Shown here: positions 55,801 to 64,000 of the stretch, piece after piece
Position numbering within the stretch: the first letter of the stretch is position 1
How the letters are laid out: each line of letters starts with the position of its first letter
Source: Prevotella heparinolytica
GTDB taxonomy: Bacteria; Bacteroidota; Bacteroidia; Bacteroidales; Bacteroidaceae
Assembly: GCF_004342845.1 (NCBI RefSeq)
Contig: NZ_SLXB01000011.1
Coordinates: 1 to 64,000, forward strand
Direction of reading: 5' to 3'
Length of the DNA: 64,000 bases
Notes under the pieces: model-generated
What the model was told of the DNA's origin: nothing
Databases searched by the model: none
Seen by the model: the letters and a program-made list of their open reading frames with translations, nothing else
Program-made: the position numbers and the translations under genes

Positions 55801-56382
55801 TTATATCAATTTCTCTGCAATCTCTTTGCCGGCTGCCAATGCTTTGAGGTTCATTTCGACAATGGCTTCTCCTTTGCGCAGGAAGATTCCGCGAATGCTG
55901 TCTTGCACTTTCGCGTAATCAATGCCGAGGAAAGGAATGGTTGCACCCAGCAGAACAATATTGGCTACTCGTGTGGAACCGAGTTCTTTTGCCACTTCAT
56001 TTACATTCAGTACAATTTTGTGCGGCAGTTTGTCAAGCTCCGCCTTTATCGCTTTTTCATCCGGATAGTTGGGGATATTGATAAAAGGCACTTCGTTAGT
56101 GACCAACCAACCGTCGGGACTAAGATAAGGGAGGTAGCGTAAAGCCTCCATCGGCTCCAATGAAATGATAAGGTCGCATTTGCCTGTGGGTATTAAATCG
56201 GAGGCTATGGGACGGTCGCTGATGCGCAGATTGGATTGCACATCGCCGCCTCTTTGGCTCATCCCGTGAACTTCTGCCTGCTTCATATATAACCCTTCTT
56301 TAAGGACGGCTTCGCCTATTACGGTGGCGATGGATAGAATGCCTTGTCCTCCCACGCCGGAAAGTATGATGTCTTTTTTCAT
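55801..56382 (-). CDS. iorB: Indolepyruvate:ferredoxin oxidoreductase beta subunit
   Basis: The 193-residue protein begins MKKDIILSGVGGQGILSIAT, the gamma-type domain of 2-oxoacid:ferredoxin oxidoreductases. AEVHGMSQRGGDVQSNLRI and ATIPFLGIDY follow in the usual order. It pairs with IorA, 4 bp upstream, to oxidise aryl pyruvates to arylacetyl-CoA or the reverse. Confidence 0.93.
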   Translation of the reverse strand: MKKDIILSGVGGQGILSIATVIGEAVLKEGLYMKQAEVHGMSQRGGDVQSNLRISDRPIASDLIPTGKCDLIISLEPMEALRYLPYLSPDGWLVTNEVPFINIPNYPDEKAIKAELDKLPHKIVLNVNEVAKELGSTRVANIVLLGATIPFLGIDYAKVQDSIRGIFLRKGEAIVEMNLKALAAGKEIAEKLI

Positions 56383-56386
56383 GGTA

Positions 56387-57979
56387 TTACTTGTTTCGTT
56401 TTTTACGTGCTAATGTTTGGATACATTCTCTGCGGGGAATAATGACGGATACGCCGCGGTATTCGATTTCTTCCCGGATGACTTGTTTCATCTCTTCGTA
56501 GTTTTTCTTCAAGGGGATCACAATGCGTATGTGTTCCGGAGCTACTCCGAGACCTGTACAGATGGCTTCCAAACGTCCTGTACCGGCAGAGTCTTGTCCT
56601 CCGGTCATGGCAGTAGTTTCATTGTCGGAAATAACGATGGTCACGTTGGTGTTCTCGTTGACGCAGTCCAGCAACCCCGTCATGCCTGAGTGCGTGAAAG
56701 TGGAGTCACCGATAACCGCCACTGCCGGGTGCAGGCTTGCATCTGAAGCACCTTTGGCCATTGTTATGGAAGCACCCATGTCTACACAGGAGTCGATGGC
56801 GTTGAACGGAGCGCCGACCCCCAAAGTATAGCAACCGATGTCGCTGAAGATTTTATGGTTGGGATATTCTTCTCGCAAGACTTGCGTGAGTACCGTGTAC
56901 ATGTCTCGGTGACCGCATCCTTCGCACAGAGCCGGTGGTCTCATCTCGACCAGTGACGGTATGCCGAACTCGGACTTATTCTGTTTACCCAAGGCTTGAG
57001 CAACGTTGTCCGGGTTTAATTCACCGTCTTGCGATAGCGTGCCGTCCAAACGCCCTTTCACTTTTACTCCGATACCTAAATAGCCTTTCAGTTGCTTTTC
57101 AACGAACGGCTGTCCGTCTTCCAATACCAGAATCTCATCGCATACTTCTATCAACTGCGTCAATTGTTTCTTGGGAAGCGGATATTGACCGATTTTCAGT
57201 ACCGGATATTCGCAGCCATCGGGATAGTTTTCCATCAGATAGTTGTAGCCGATGCCGCATGCCACGATACCTAATTTCTTGTTGGGGCCATCTGTGTATT
57301 GATTATATACGGAACTTTCAGAGGCTTTGATGAATTCATCCTGGCGTTGCAGTAAAGCTTTGTAACGTTTGCGCGCGATTCCGGGCAACAGAATGAATTG
57401 GCTCGGATCTTCACTGAACGACAGTTCGTTTTGAGGTTGTTGCTCTTTGCGCTCTACTCCGGAACGTGAGTGTGCCAAACGGGTAACGATGCGCATCAGC
57501 AGAGGCTCACCGGTTTGCTCCGAGAAACGGAATCCGTTGTAGACCATATCATAGGCTTCCTGCTGGTTGCTTGGCTCATACATCGGTATAAGTGAAAAGT
57601 CGCCATAGAAGCGGCTGTCTTGTTCGTTTTGCGAAGAGTGCATACTGGGGTCATCGGCTGCAATGACAATCATACCGCCTTTCACTCCGGTGATGGCGGA
57701 GTTGATGAAACAGTCGGCAGCTACATTCATACCCACATGTTTCATGCAGACCAATGAACGTTTACCGGCAAATGACATTCCCAAAGCTGCTTCCATGGCT
57801 GTTTTCTCATTGGAACACCAACGGTTGTGGATGTTCTTTTCAGCAGTGATCGGAGCTGTTTGAATATATTCGGTGATTTCTGTAGAGGGAGTACCGGGGT
57901 AGGCATATACACCCGAAAGTCCGGCATCCAATGCTGCTTGTGCAATGGCTTCGTCGCCAAGTAAGAGTTGCTTGCTCAT
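56387..57979 (-). CDS. iorA: Indolepyruvate:ferredoxin oxidoreductase alpha subunit lacking the ferredoxin domain
   Basis: The 530-residue protein starts MSKQLLLGDEAIAQAALDAG with GVYAYPGTPSTEI. It carries the thiamine-diphosphate site: ALCEGCGHRDMYTVL, GCYTLGVGAPFNAIDSCVDMGAS and VIGDSTFTHSGMTGL. It ends VIIPRRECIQTLARKKRNK. Typical IorA runs about 70-100 residues further with two 4Fe-4S CxxCxxC motifs. These are absent, so electrons must leave by another carrier or an unlinked ferredoxin. The -7 box TATATTTG lies at 58022-58029. Confidence 0.9.
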   Translation of the reverse strand: MSKQLLLGDEAIAQAALDAGLSGVYAYPGTPSTEITEYIQTAPITAEKNIHNRWCSNEKTAMEAALGMSFAGKRSLVCMKHVGMNVAADCFINSAITGVKGGMIVIAADDPSMHSSQNEQDSRFYGDFSLIPMYEPSNQQEAYDMVYNGFRFSEQTGEPLLMRIVTRLAHSRSGVERKEQQPQNELSFSEDPSQFILLPGIARKRYKALLQRQDEFIKASESSVYNQYTDGPNKKLGIVACGIGYNYLMENYPDGCEYPVLKIGQYPLPKKQLTQLIEVCDEILVLEDGQPFVEKQLKGYLGIGVKVKGRLDGTLSQDGELNPDNVAQALGKQNKSEFGIPSLVEMRPPALCEGCGHRDMYTVLTQVLREEYPNHKIFSDIGCYTLGVGAPFNAIDSCVDMGASITMAKGASDASLHPAVAVIGDSTFTHSGMTGLLDCVNENTNVTIVISDNETTAMTGGQDSAGTGRLEAICTGLGVAPEHIRIVIPLKKNYEEMKQVIREEIEYRGVSVIIPRRECIQTLARKKRNK

Positions 57980-58021
57980 ATTTGATCGGTTAAGTGTTAG
58001 TCATAAATTAAATGATAGGCG

Positions 58022-58029
58022 CAAATATA
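58022..58029 (-). promoter_or_regulatory. -7 box of iorA-iorB-paaK
   Basis: TATATTTG on the minus strand, about 43 nt before the iorA ATG. The -33 region is AT-rich and unclear. Confidence 0.45.
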
Positions 58030-58056
58030 GGATTTTGCTTTTATTTTATTATCAGA

Positions 58057-59088
58057 TTAGTTGAATATCTTTCTTTCGTTTAATGCATTCCAATATTTCC
58101 TTGCATTTTTCATGTGGTCGGCATAGTTGGATGCAAAGTTGTGAGTGCCTGAGAAATCTTCTTTGGCACACATGTAGATATAGTCATGCTTTGCATAATT
58201 CAACACGGCATCCAATCCGATAGGTGTCGGTATGCGTATCGGTCCGGGCGGCAGACCGGTATTGCGGTAGGTATTGTACGGAGAGTCGATGTTAAGATGA
58301 ATATTGGCTATCCTTCGCAAGCCAAAGTCTTGTAAGGCAAATTTAATGGTAGGGTCGGCTTGCAGAGGCATGTCAAGGTGCAAGCGGTTGATGTATAGTC
58401 CGGCCACCATCGGTTTTTCCAGATTATTGTTGGTCTCTTCTTCTATAATGGAGGCGAGGGTGCAAACTTCTATAGGTGTCATTCCCATTTGGGTGGCTTT
58501 TTCCAGTCGTTCTTGATTCCAGAACTTTTGGTGTTCTTTTTGCATTCGTTCAATGAAATTTTCTACGCTTATATCCCAATATACCTGATAAGTATCAGGA
58601 ATAAACAGACAGGGAATAGTTTCTTTATTGTATCCTAATTTTTGTTGGAGGACGGGTGAATTAATGGCTTTTGCAATTTCGGCGGAATCAATCATGAGTT
58701 GTTTCCCTATGCTACGTGCCAGTCTGTCCATTGTACGTACACTCCCTATGGTGAGGTTCATAGGTTCCTGATGATTTCGGTAAAGGCGGCTGAATACTTT
58801 ATATACACTTTCTTTGGGGCGTATGGCATAACGCCCGGTGTGTATGTTTTGAGTATATTTGCGGTATTGGATCATCCAATGGAAGCCCGTGAGTTTTTTG
58901 GGCTTTCCTTGTTCTTTTACCTTATTATATATAGAGTCTATGGTATCGTCTCGATCTACATAGATGTAAGTTGTCTTTTTAGGGTGGAACTGTGGGGAAA
59001 ACAAGTAGTAATAGATGATTCCTGCACAACTGATACAGCAGAGGAGCAGTGCTATGGACACACTGATGAGTATTTTTCTTTTTTTCAT
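58057..59088 (-). CDS. mltG: Endolytic murein transglycosylase
   Basis: The 343-residue protein has one N-terminal helix (MKKRKILISVSIALLLCCIS, a membrane anchor) and the YceG/MltG domain. LASIIEEETNN holds the catalytic Glu. YINRLHLDMPLQADPTIKFAL and YNTYRNTGLPPGPI follow in the family order. It cuts nascent glycan strands near the membrane. Length is normal. A TAACTTTG -7-like box lies at 59112-59119. Confidence 0.94.
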   Translation of the reverse strand: MKKRKILISVSIALLLCCISCAGIIYYYLFSPQFHPKKTTYIYVDRDDTIDSIYNKVKEQGKPKKLTGFHWMIQYRKYTQNIHTGRYAIRPKESVYKVFSRLYRNHQEPMNLTIGSVRTMDRLARSIGKQLMIDSAEIAKAINSPVLQQKLGYNKETIPCLFIPDTYQVYWDISVENFIERMQKEHQKFWNQERLEKATQMGMTPIEVCTLASIIEEETNNNLEKPMVAGLYINRLHLDMPLQADPTIKFALQDFGLRRIANIHLNIDSPYNTYRNTGLPPGPIRIPTPIGLDAVLNYAKHDYIYMCAKEDFSGTHNFASNYADHMKNARKYWNALNERKIFN

Positions 59089-59198
59089 GTTCCTTGCGAC
59101 TTTGATTGGGGCAAAGTTAGTAAAATAGGAATATACTTAATGGCTTTGTGTCTGATATTTTATTATGTCCGGTGGAAGGGCTGAGGGGGAGAAAAAAA

Positions 59199-59231
59199 AG
59201 ATTGATACTCGGCTTGCCGAATATCAATCTT
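59199..59231 (-). terminator. Terminator of tRNA-Thr
   Basis: AGATTGATACTCGGC (59199-59213) pairs with GCCGAATATCAATCT (59216-59230) apart from one G-T. On the minus strand a run of T follows. Confidence 0.85.
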
Positions 59232-59238
59232 ACAGAAG

Positions 59239-59311
<73 letters not shown>

Positions 59312-59334
59312 AATAGGTTATCGCTTACGGGTCG

Positions 59335-59364
59335 CAAAGGTACGTTTTTATTTGAATAAACAAA
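59335..59364 (-). promoter_or_regulatory. Promoter of tRNA-Thr
   Basis: TACCTTTG (59335-59342) on the minus strand, with TTTG 18 bp upstream (59361-59364). The AT-rich gap from here to 59585 holds no other feature I recognise. Confidence 0.6.
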
Positions 59365-59585
59365 AAGATTTGCCTCTTTTTTTAGAAAGATATTAGAGGG
59401 ACTATATTTTTGTGTAATTATAGAGTATTTTTCTTTGATAAAAATTGGAAAATATAATAAAAAATCTCATCTTTGTAATCAAACTTTGATACAAAAACGA
59501 AAAATGTATTTATTCCTTTTTCTTGGCAAAGACATGAAAGGGGAGATACTGTAGACTTAAACTTAAACTTTAACCTTGACTGATT

Positions 59586-61280
59586 ATGGAATTAAAAAGA
59601 TTCTGCAAATGTTTCTTTTCTCGTATTGCTTCTAAATGGACAGTGCTGCTGGTGGATGTAGGTGTTGTGATCGTTGCTATGCTTTTTGCATGTGTTTTGC
59701 AATATGGCTTATCATTTATGAATAAGGATCCTTTGTGCATATGGTTGATACTGTTTGCTATATTATGCAATGTTTGTTCTTTTCAACTTTTCCACACTTA
59801 TATAGGGGTTATTCGATTCTCTTCTTTTATTGATATTCGTCGTGTGGTCTTGAGCCTTACATTGGGCTATGGCTTTCTGATTTTGTGCAACCTTTGTTGG
59901 GTTGCCATGGGAGGTCGGCAGATTCTGCCAAATAGTTTTCTTTTCATGGCATATATTTTCACATCTTTCATTATGGTATGTATGCGTATTGTAGTAAAGA
60001 TACTTTATGAATCTGTCATTTTCGATGCACATCGGTGTGAAAATGTCTTTATTTATGGAATTCAAGGGACGGGAGTGGGAGTCGCAGAGTTTTTGAGAAT
60101 CAACCGTAGTGATTCTTATCGCTTATGCGGGTTTATCTCGGATGAAGCGGATATGATAGGTAAACGTGTTATGGGATATCAGGTATATCCCAATGATAAA
60201 TTCTTATTTAAACGGTTGAGAGATAAGAATGTGCATATCATTGTCGTCTCTCCAAATAAAATCTCCGAATTGGAACGTTCCGGAATATTGGATAAATTCC
60301 ATGCCCATCATATTCATGTGCTGACAGTTCCACCCTTGAGCGATTGTGTAGATGAGGGGTTGATAAAGGAAAAGCAAAATGAAGAGATACACAAGAAGAC
60401 ACAGAGGCGCATTGATAAGAAGATGGGGCTGGTTTGTATGGAAGGTTGTAGAATCATGGTAACGGGAGCTGCCGGAATCGTGGGGAGAGAAGTTGTTCGC
60501 CAATTGGCTGTTTTGAATCCTTCCCAGTTAATTCTGGTAGATCAGGCAGAGTCCCCTTTGTATGATGTGCAATTGGAACTTGCTGACCGTTGGAAGAATC
60601 TGGCTGTTCGTGTATTGGTGGCCGATGTTGCTAATTATACTCGTATGGAAGCCATCTTTAGGGAAATACGCCCACAATTGGTCTTTCATGCTGCGGCTTA
60701 TAAGCATATGCAGTTGATGGATGACTATGTATCGGAGGCCATTCAAACAAACGTGTTGGGTACGGTCAATATAACTGACTTGTCGGTGAAGTATAATGTA
60801 AATCGTATGGTTATGGTTTCTACGGATGGAGCACATCATCCGGAAAACTGCATGGAGTATAGCAAGCGGCTGGCAGAAATATATATACAGTCGTATAGCC
60901 GGAGTCTGTGGCGTGAAAGGAAGAACGATACTTGTTTGCTGATTATTCGTTTTGGCGATGTTTACCCAAAGAGAGACTGCAACCTGATGACTTTGTCCGA
61001 AGCTTGTAAGCGCATTTTAGAAGTAGGGGCCAGAGGGGAGTCCGGAGAAATATATTTGTTAGATAAAATCAATGATGAAGTTTCAATGCAAGATACACCA
61101 TTCGTTTTTGAACATGAACTCGTGCGGAAACGTGTGGCTGATTTGATAAAGCATAGTTATACGGATGAGGCTTCTGTTCTGATGGCTGAAATGAAGAAAT
61201 ATGTGCAGAAGTTTGCAAAAAGAGACAAGCTGTTTATACAATCGTTCCGGATTGATATTTCTCAAAAATCATACATCTAA
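59586..61280 (+). CDS. CapD/WbpM-like polysaccharide protein with a damaged dehydratase site
   Basis: The 564-residue protein has four N-terminal helices (about 20-140), a Rossmann nucleotide domain (VFIYGIQGTGVGVAEFL) and an SDR domain starting MVTGAAGIVGREVVRQL. AAYKHMQLMDD and MEYSKR (MxxxK) match WbpM/PglF/CapD. Two differences stand out: the catalytic STDKA reads STDGA (Gly415), and the FGNVLGSRGSVIPLF...TRYFMT region is reduced to FGDVYPKRDCNLMTL, missing some 25 residues of the substrate site. WbpM-type enzymes are UDP-GlcNAc 4,6-dehydratases; this one is probably inactive or altered. It opens the capsule locus. Confidence 0.8.
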   Translation: MELKRFCKCFFSRIASKWTVLLVDVGVVIVAMLFACVLQYGLSFMNKDPLCIWLILFAILCNVCSFQLFHTYIGVIRFSSFIDIRRVVLSLTLGYGFLILCNLCWVAMGGRQILPNSFLFMAYIFTSFIMVCMRIVVKILYESVIFDAHRCENVFIYGIQGTGVGVAEFLRINRSDSYRLCGFISDEADMIGKRVMGYQVYPNDKFLFKRLRDKNVHIIVVSPNKISELERSGILDKFHAHHIHVLTVPPLSDCVDEGLIKEKQNEEIHKKTQRRIDKKMGLVCMEGCRIMVTGAAGIVGREVVRQLAVLNPSQLILVDQAESPLYDVQLELADRWKNLAVRVLVADVANYTRMEAIFREIRPQLVFHAAAYKHMQLMDDYVSEAIQTNVLGTVNITDLSVKYNVNRMVMVSTDGAHHPENCMEYSKRLAEIYIQSYSRSLWRERKNDTCLLIIRFGDVYPKRDCNLMTLSEACKRILEVGARGESGEIYLLDKINDEVSMQDTPFVFEHELVRKRVADLIKHSYTDEASVLMAEMKKYVQKFAKRDKLFIQSFRIDISQKSYI

Positions 61281-61333
61281 ATGTTGTACACTTTTTCTTT
61301 TCCCATGTTATTGGAAATCTTTCATTAAACGTC

Positions 61334-61364
61334 TTGGCTGTTTTAAAAAACCTCTTTATCTTTG
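61334..61364 (+). promoter_or_regulatory. Promoter of the polysaccharide export gene
   Basis: TTGG (61334-61337), a 19-bp spacer and TATCTTTG (61357-61364). The start near 61371 excludes the TTG 61362 and makes ATG 61374 nearly leaderless, so ATG 61404 is preferred. Confidence 0.75.
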
Positions 61365-61403
61365 CGTCCATTAATGTATTGTATTTTTAATATATCAAAA
61401 CTC

Positions 61404-63833
61404 ATGCGCTCATTTTTAATCTCGTTTTTCTGTTTCTTTCTTTTCTGTAGCACTGTTTACGCTCAACGTATGTCCGATGAACAGGTTGTGGAGTATGTGA
61501 AGCAAGCACAGGCATCTGGAAAATCTCAAAAACAGATGACAACCGAATTGTTACGCCGTGGTGTTACTCAGGAACAAGTCTTGCGTATAAAAAATCGGTA
61601 TGAATCTACCACCGGAATATCGAAAAGTACGAATGATCAGCTAAGTAGGATACGCAAAGGTGGCCCTGCCATAGGAGAATCTTATGAGGCTGCCGAATTG
61701 AAAGACCAAAAGGTTGTTATTGATGAGAAGCGGGAGAGCAGCTCTTTGCCGGAAGTGACATCCAATCGTCAGATTTTTGGCCATAATTTATTCAATAGCA
61801 GGAATCTGTCATTCGAACCGAGTGCCAATCTTGCTACTCCTCTGAATTATCGTCTCGGCCCGGGTGATGAGGTGATCATTGATGTTTGGGGGGCTTCTGA
61901 AAATACCATTCGCCAAGTAATCAGTCCTGAAGGAAGTATTCAGGTAAAAGATTTAGGACCTGTTCATCTGAATGGAATGACAGTCAAGGAAGCTAATCAA
62001 TATTTGCAACGGGAATTTTCCAAGATATATGCAGGAATAGGAGGTAATGAGCCTAATTCCCAAATACGATTGACTTTGGGTGATGTACGTACTATCCAAA
62101 TTAACGTGATGGGTGAAGTCTCTGTGCCCGGTACTTATACTCTTTCTGCTTTTTCCACGATTTTTCATGCACTGTATCGTGCGGGTGGTGTGAACAATAT
62201 CGGTAGTTTGCGTGCCATTCGGTTGGTACGTAACGGAAAAACGATAGAAACCCTTGATGTATATGGGCTCATCATGAAAGGAAAGATGAACGATGATATC
62301 CGTCTTCAGGAAGGTGATGTGATTATCGTAAGCCCCTATCATTCTTTGGTTGAGGTGGTAGGTAAAGTAAAACGTCCCATGTATTATGAGATGAAGTCTA
62401 CCGAGACTGTTGCTAATTTGTTGGATTATTCCGGAGGGTTTACCGGTGACGCCTATAAAAAAGCTGTACGTATCATTCGTAAGAGTGGTCGCGAACATCA
62501 GGTCTTTAATGTTGATGAAATGGATTATTCTGTATTCCGTTTGGATGACGGAGACATGATCACCATTGATGCCGTGCTCGATCGCTTTGAAAATAAGGTA
62601 GAAGTGAGTGGTGCTGTCTATCGTCCGGGAATTTATCAGCTGAATGGGGAGGTTAATACTGTGAAGCAGTTGATTAAGAAATCGGAAGGCCTTCGTGGGG
62701 ATGCTTTCTTAAATCGTGTTTTGTTGAATCGTGAGCGTGAAGATTATACACATGAGATGATCGCTATCGATTTAAACAAACTCCTGAATGGAACTGAAGC
62801 GGATATTCCCCTTCGTAAGAATGACCACCTTTATATTCCGAGTATTCATGAATTGAAAGAAGAAGAGACAGTCTCTATTTATGGTGAAGTTCTGAATCCG
62901 GGCACTTTTCTTCATGCAGATAATATGACGATTGAGGATTTGATCATTCGGGCAGGAGGATTGAAAGAAGCGGCGGCCAGTACACGGGTAAGCGTCAGTA
63001 GAAGAATTAAATCTCCCGGAAGTACTTCTTACAGTACTAAATTGGCCGAGACCTTTATGTTTGATATTAAAAATGGTTTGGTAGTGGGGACGGAGAACTT
63101 TAATCTTGAGCCTTACGATGTTGTCCAGATACGTCGGAGTCCTGTCTATCAGGAACAGCGTACAGTCAGCCTTGTGGGAGAGGTTCTTTTCGGTGGTAGC
63201 TATACGCTCTTGAAGAAAAACGAACGCTTAAGTGAACTTGTAGGAAGAGCCGGTGGCATTACTCCGGAAGCCTATGTCAAGGGTGCTCGTCTTATTCGTA
63301 AACGGAATGATGAGGAGCGTCGTCGCGAGATGGATGCGCTTCGTATGGCTCGTAGTGCTGAGGGTAAAGACAGTATTGTTGTAAAAAAACTGGCGATTTC
63401 AGAGAACTATACGGTAGGTATGGATATGGAGAAGGCGTTGGCTAATCCGGGTAGTGATTATGATGTCGTTCTGCGCGAAGGCGATGTGGTTTATATTCCG
63501 GAGTTTATCAATACCGTGAAGATCAGTGGTTCTGTGATGTATCCTAACACGGTTACTTGGACGAAAGGAGCAAAGCTGAAGTATTATATCAATATGGCCG
63601 GTGGCTATGGTGAGAATGCCAAGAAAAAGAAAGTATATATTATTAATCTGAACGGTACGATTTTCCGTGCTAAAAAATATAGTACGGATTTGATACAGCC
63701 GGGATGCGAAATCGTAGTGCCCACAAAGAAGGAACGTCAGGGACTGAAGACCGCTGAAATTCTAGGTATGGGTTCCATGACTGCGAGCATTGCGGCAATG
63801 GTTGCTACTGTGGTTAATACCTTAAAAAAATAA
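61404..63833 (+). CDS. Wza-like polysaccharide export protein with multiple SLBB domains
   Basis: About 809 residues with a signal peptide (MRSFLISFFCFFLFCSTVYA). The poly-export domain reads YRLGPGDEVIIDVWGASENT. At least five SLBB-type repeats follow (INVMGEVSVPGTYTLSAF, VEVVGKVKRPMYYEMKS, VEVSGAVYRPGIYQLNG, VSIYGEVLNPGTFLHADN, VSLVGEVLFGGSYTLLK, VKISGSVMYPNTVTWTK). A helix near residue 795 (MGSMTASIAAMVATVV) could cross the outer membrane. It is over twice the length of E. coli Wza. It should form the outer-membrane channel for capsule or exopolysaccharide; a Wzz-like gene follows. Confidence 0.93.
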   Translation: MRSFLISFFCFFLFCSTVYAQRMSDEQVVEYVKQAQASGKSQKQMTTELLRRGVTQEQVLRIKNRYESTTGISKSTNDQLSRIRKGGPAIGESYEAAELKDQKVVIDEKRESSSLPEVTSNRQIFGHNLFNSRNLSFEPSANLATPLNYRLGPGDEVIIDVWGASENTIRQVISPEGSIQVKDLGPVHLNGMTVKEANQYLQREFSKIYAGIGGNEPNSQIRLTLGDVRTIQINVMGEVSVPGTYTLSAFSTIFHALYRAGGVNNIGSLRAIRLVRNGKTIETLDVYGLIMKGKMNDDIRLQEGDVIIVSPYHSLVEVVGKVKRPMYYEMKSTETVANLLDYSGGFTGDAYKKAVRIIRKSGREHQVFNVDEMDYSVFRLDDGDMITIDAVLDRFENKVEVSGAVYRPGIYQLNGEVNTVKQLIKKSEGLRGDAFLNRVLLNREREDYTHEMIAIDLNKLLNGTEADIPLRKNDHLYIPSIHELKEEETVSIYGEVLNPGTFLHADNMTIEDLIIRAGGLKEAAASTRVSVSRRIKSPGSTSYSTKLAETFMFDIKNGLVVGTENFNLEPYDVVQIRRSPVYQEQRTVSLVGEVLFGGSYTLLKKNERLSELVGRAGGITPEAYVKGARLIRKRNDEERRREMDALRMARSAEGKDSIVVKKLAISENYTVGMDMEKALANPGSDYDVVLREGDVVYIPEFINTVKISGSVMYPNTVTWTKGAKLKYYINMAGGYGENAKKKKVYIINLNGTIFRAKKYSTDLIQPGCEIVVPTKKERQGLKTAEILGMGSMTASIAAMVATVVNTLKK

Positions 63834-63848
63834 TAAAGAATCGGAACA

Positions 63849-64000
63849 ATGGATGAAGAACAACTTAATAAATCTGTCCAGCCTCAGGAAGAGGAGATTG
63901 ACTTGATAGAGCTGGCTCTTAAAGTCTGGACAGAACGTAAATGGGTACTGAAATGTTGTGGATTTGCTGTCATTGTAGGTTTGATAATTGCTTTCAGTAT
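63849..64000 (+). CDS. Chain-length determinant (Wzz/Wzc-like) protein, cut by the window end
   Basis: The visible 50 residues begin MDEEQLNKSVQPQEEEIDLI, then ELALKVWTERKWVL and a first membrane helix. This acidic start followed by 'DLIEL..KVW..RKW' before a helix is typical of Wzz-domain polysaccharide co-polymerases. It starts 15 bp after the export gene stop, which indicates an operon. Whether a kinase domain (Wzc) follows cannot be seen. Confidence 0.85.
   Translation, partial: MDEEQLNKSVQPQEEEIDLIELALKVWTERKWVLKCCGFAVIVGLIIAFS

Overview
The window is a 64-kb piece of a Bacteroidales chromosome, most probably the genus Bacteroides. The evidence is the gene content (a GH97 enzyme very close to SusB, a SusA-like GH13 enzyme, a FeoA-FeoB fusion, a Na+-pumping methylmalonyl-CoA decarboxylase operon, an IorAB/PaaK module) and repeated promoters with the Bacteroides -7 box TAnnTTTG, in the best cases 19 bp downstream of a -33 TTG/TTTG. 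I cannot fix the species. Both edges are cut: the left edge lies in a transposase remnant, and the right edge in a polysaccharide chain-length (Wzz-like) gene.

Layout. 1-7 kb: IS remnant, nudC with a hairpin-rich leader, a Fic protein, tRNA-Cys, the feoAB iron importer with a small Cys-rich partner, and a secreted nuclease-family protein. 7-15 kb: rpmE2, bifunctional PBP1A, a degenerate M48-like protein, gcvT, pepT and a PurF paralogue without its catalytic cysteine. 15-16 kb: 1.2 kb of non-coding DNA with two miniature mobile elements and two tandem arrays. 16-20 kb: GH97 alpha-glucosidase, cytidine deaminase and a glucosaminidase/LysM protein. 20.4-31.3 kb: an export operon with one HlyD-type adaptor, one ATPase, a DUF2807 protein and six MacB/FtsX-like permeases in three alternating A/B pairs. 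31.6-40.7 kb: a chimeric sensor kinase, a fucose-isomerase-like protein, an aminotransferase, a LolC/E-type permease, a GT2 glycosyltransferase and class II aldolase. 41-49 kb: SusA-like amylase, a TPR protein and the mce-mmdA-oadG-biotin carrier-oadB operon. 49.3-54.2 kb: a third miniature element, then TolC, a sigma-54 activator and its histidine kinase. 54.4-59.3 kb: iorA-iorB-paaK, mltG and tRNA-Thr. 59.5-64 kb: start of a capsule/exopolysaccharide locus.

How parts may work together. The six-permease operon has no outer-membrane channel of its own. The TolC gene 18 kb away, with its two-component system, is the natural partner. Upstream of both operons I see the same two elements: copies of TCCGnAAACGnAC, one forming a palindrome, and a TTGGCATGGT -24 box typical of sigma-54 promoters. 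The two loci are therefore probably one regulon.

Two unexpected repeat systems stand out. First, at least eight intergenic loci carry tandem arrays whose unit sequences are unrelated but whose period is always exactly 22 or 23 bp. Second, three short elements end in A[CT]CTGA..TCGG inverted repeats, and each is flanked by a perfect 6-bp target duplication. One of them has split a unit of a 22-bp array.
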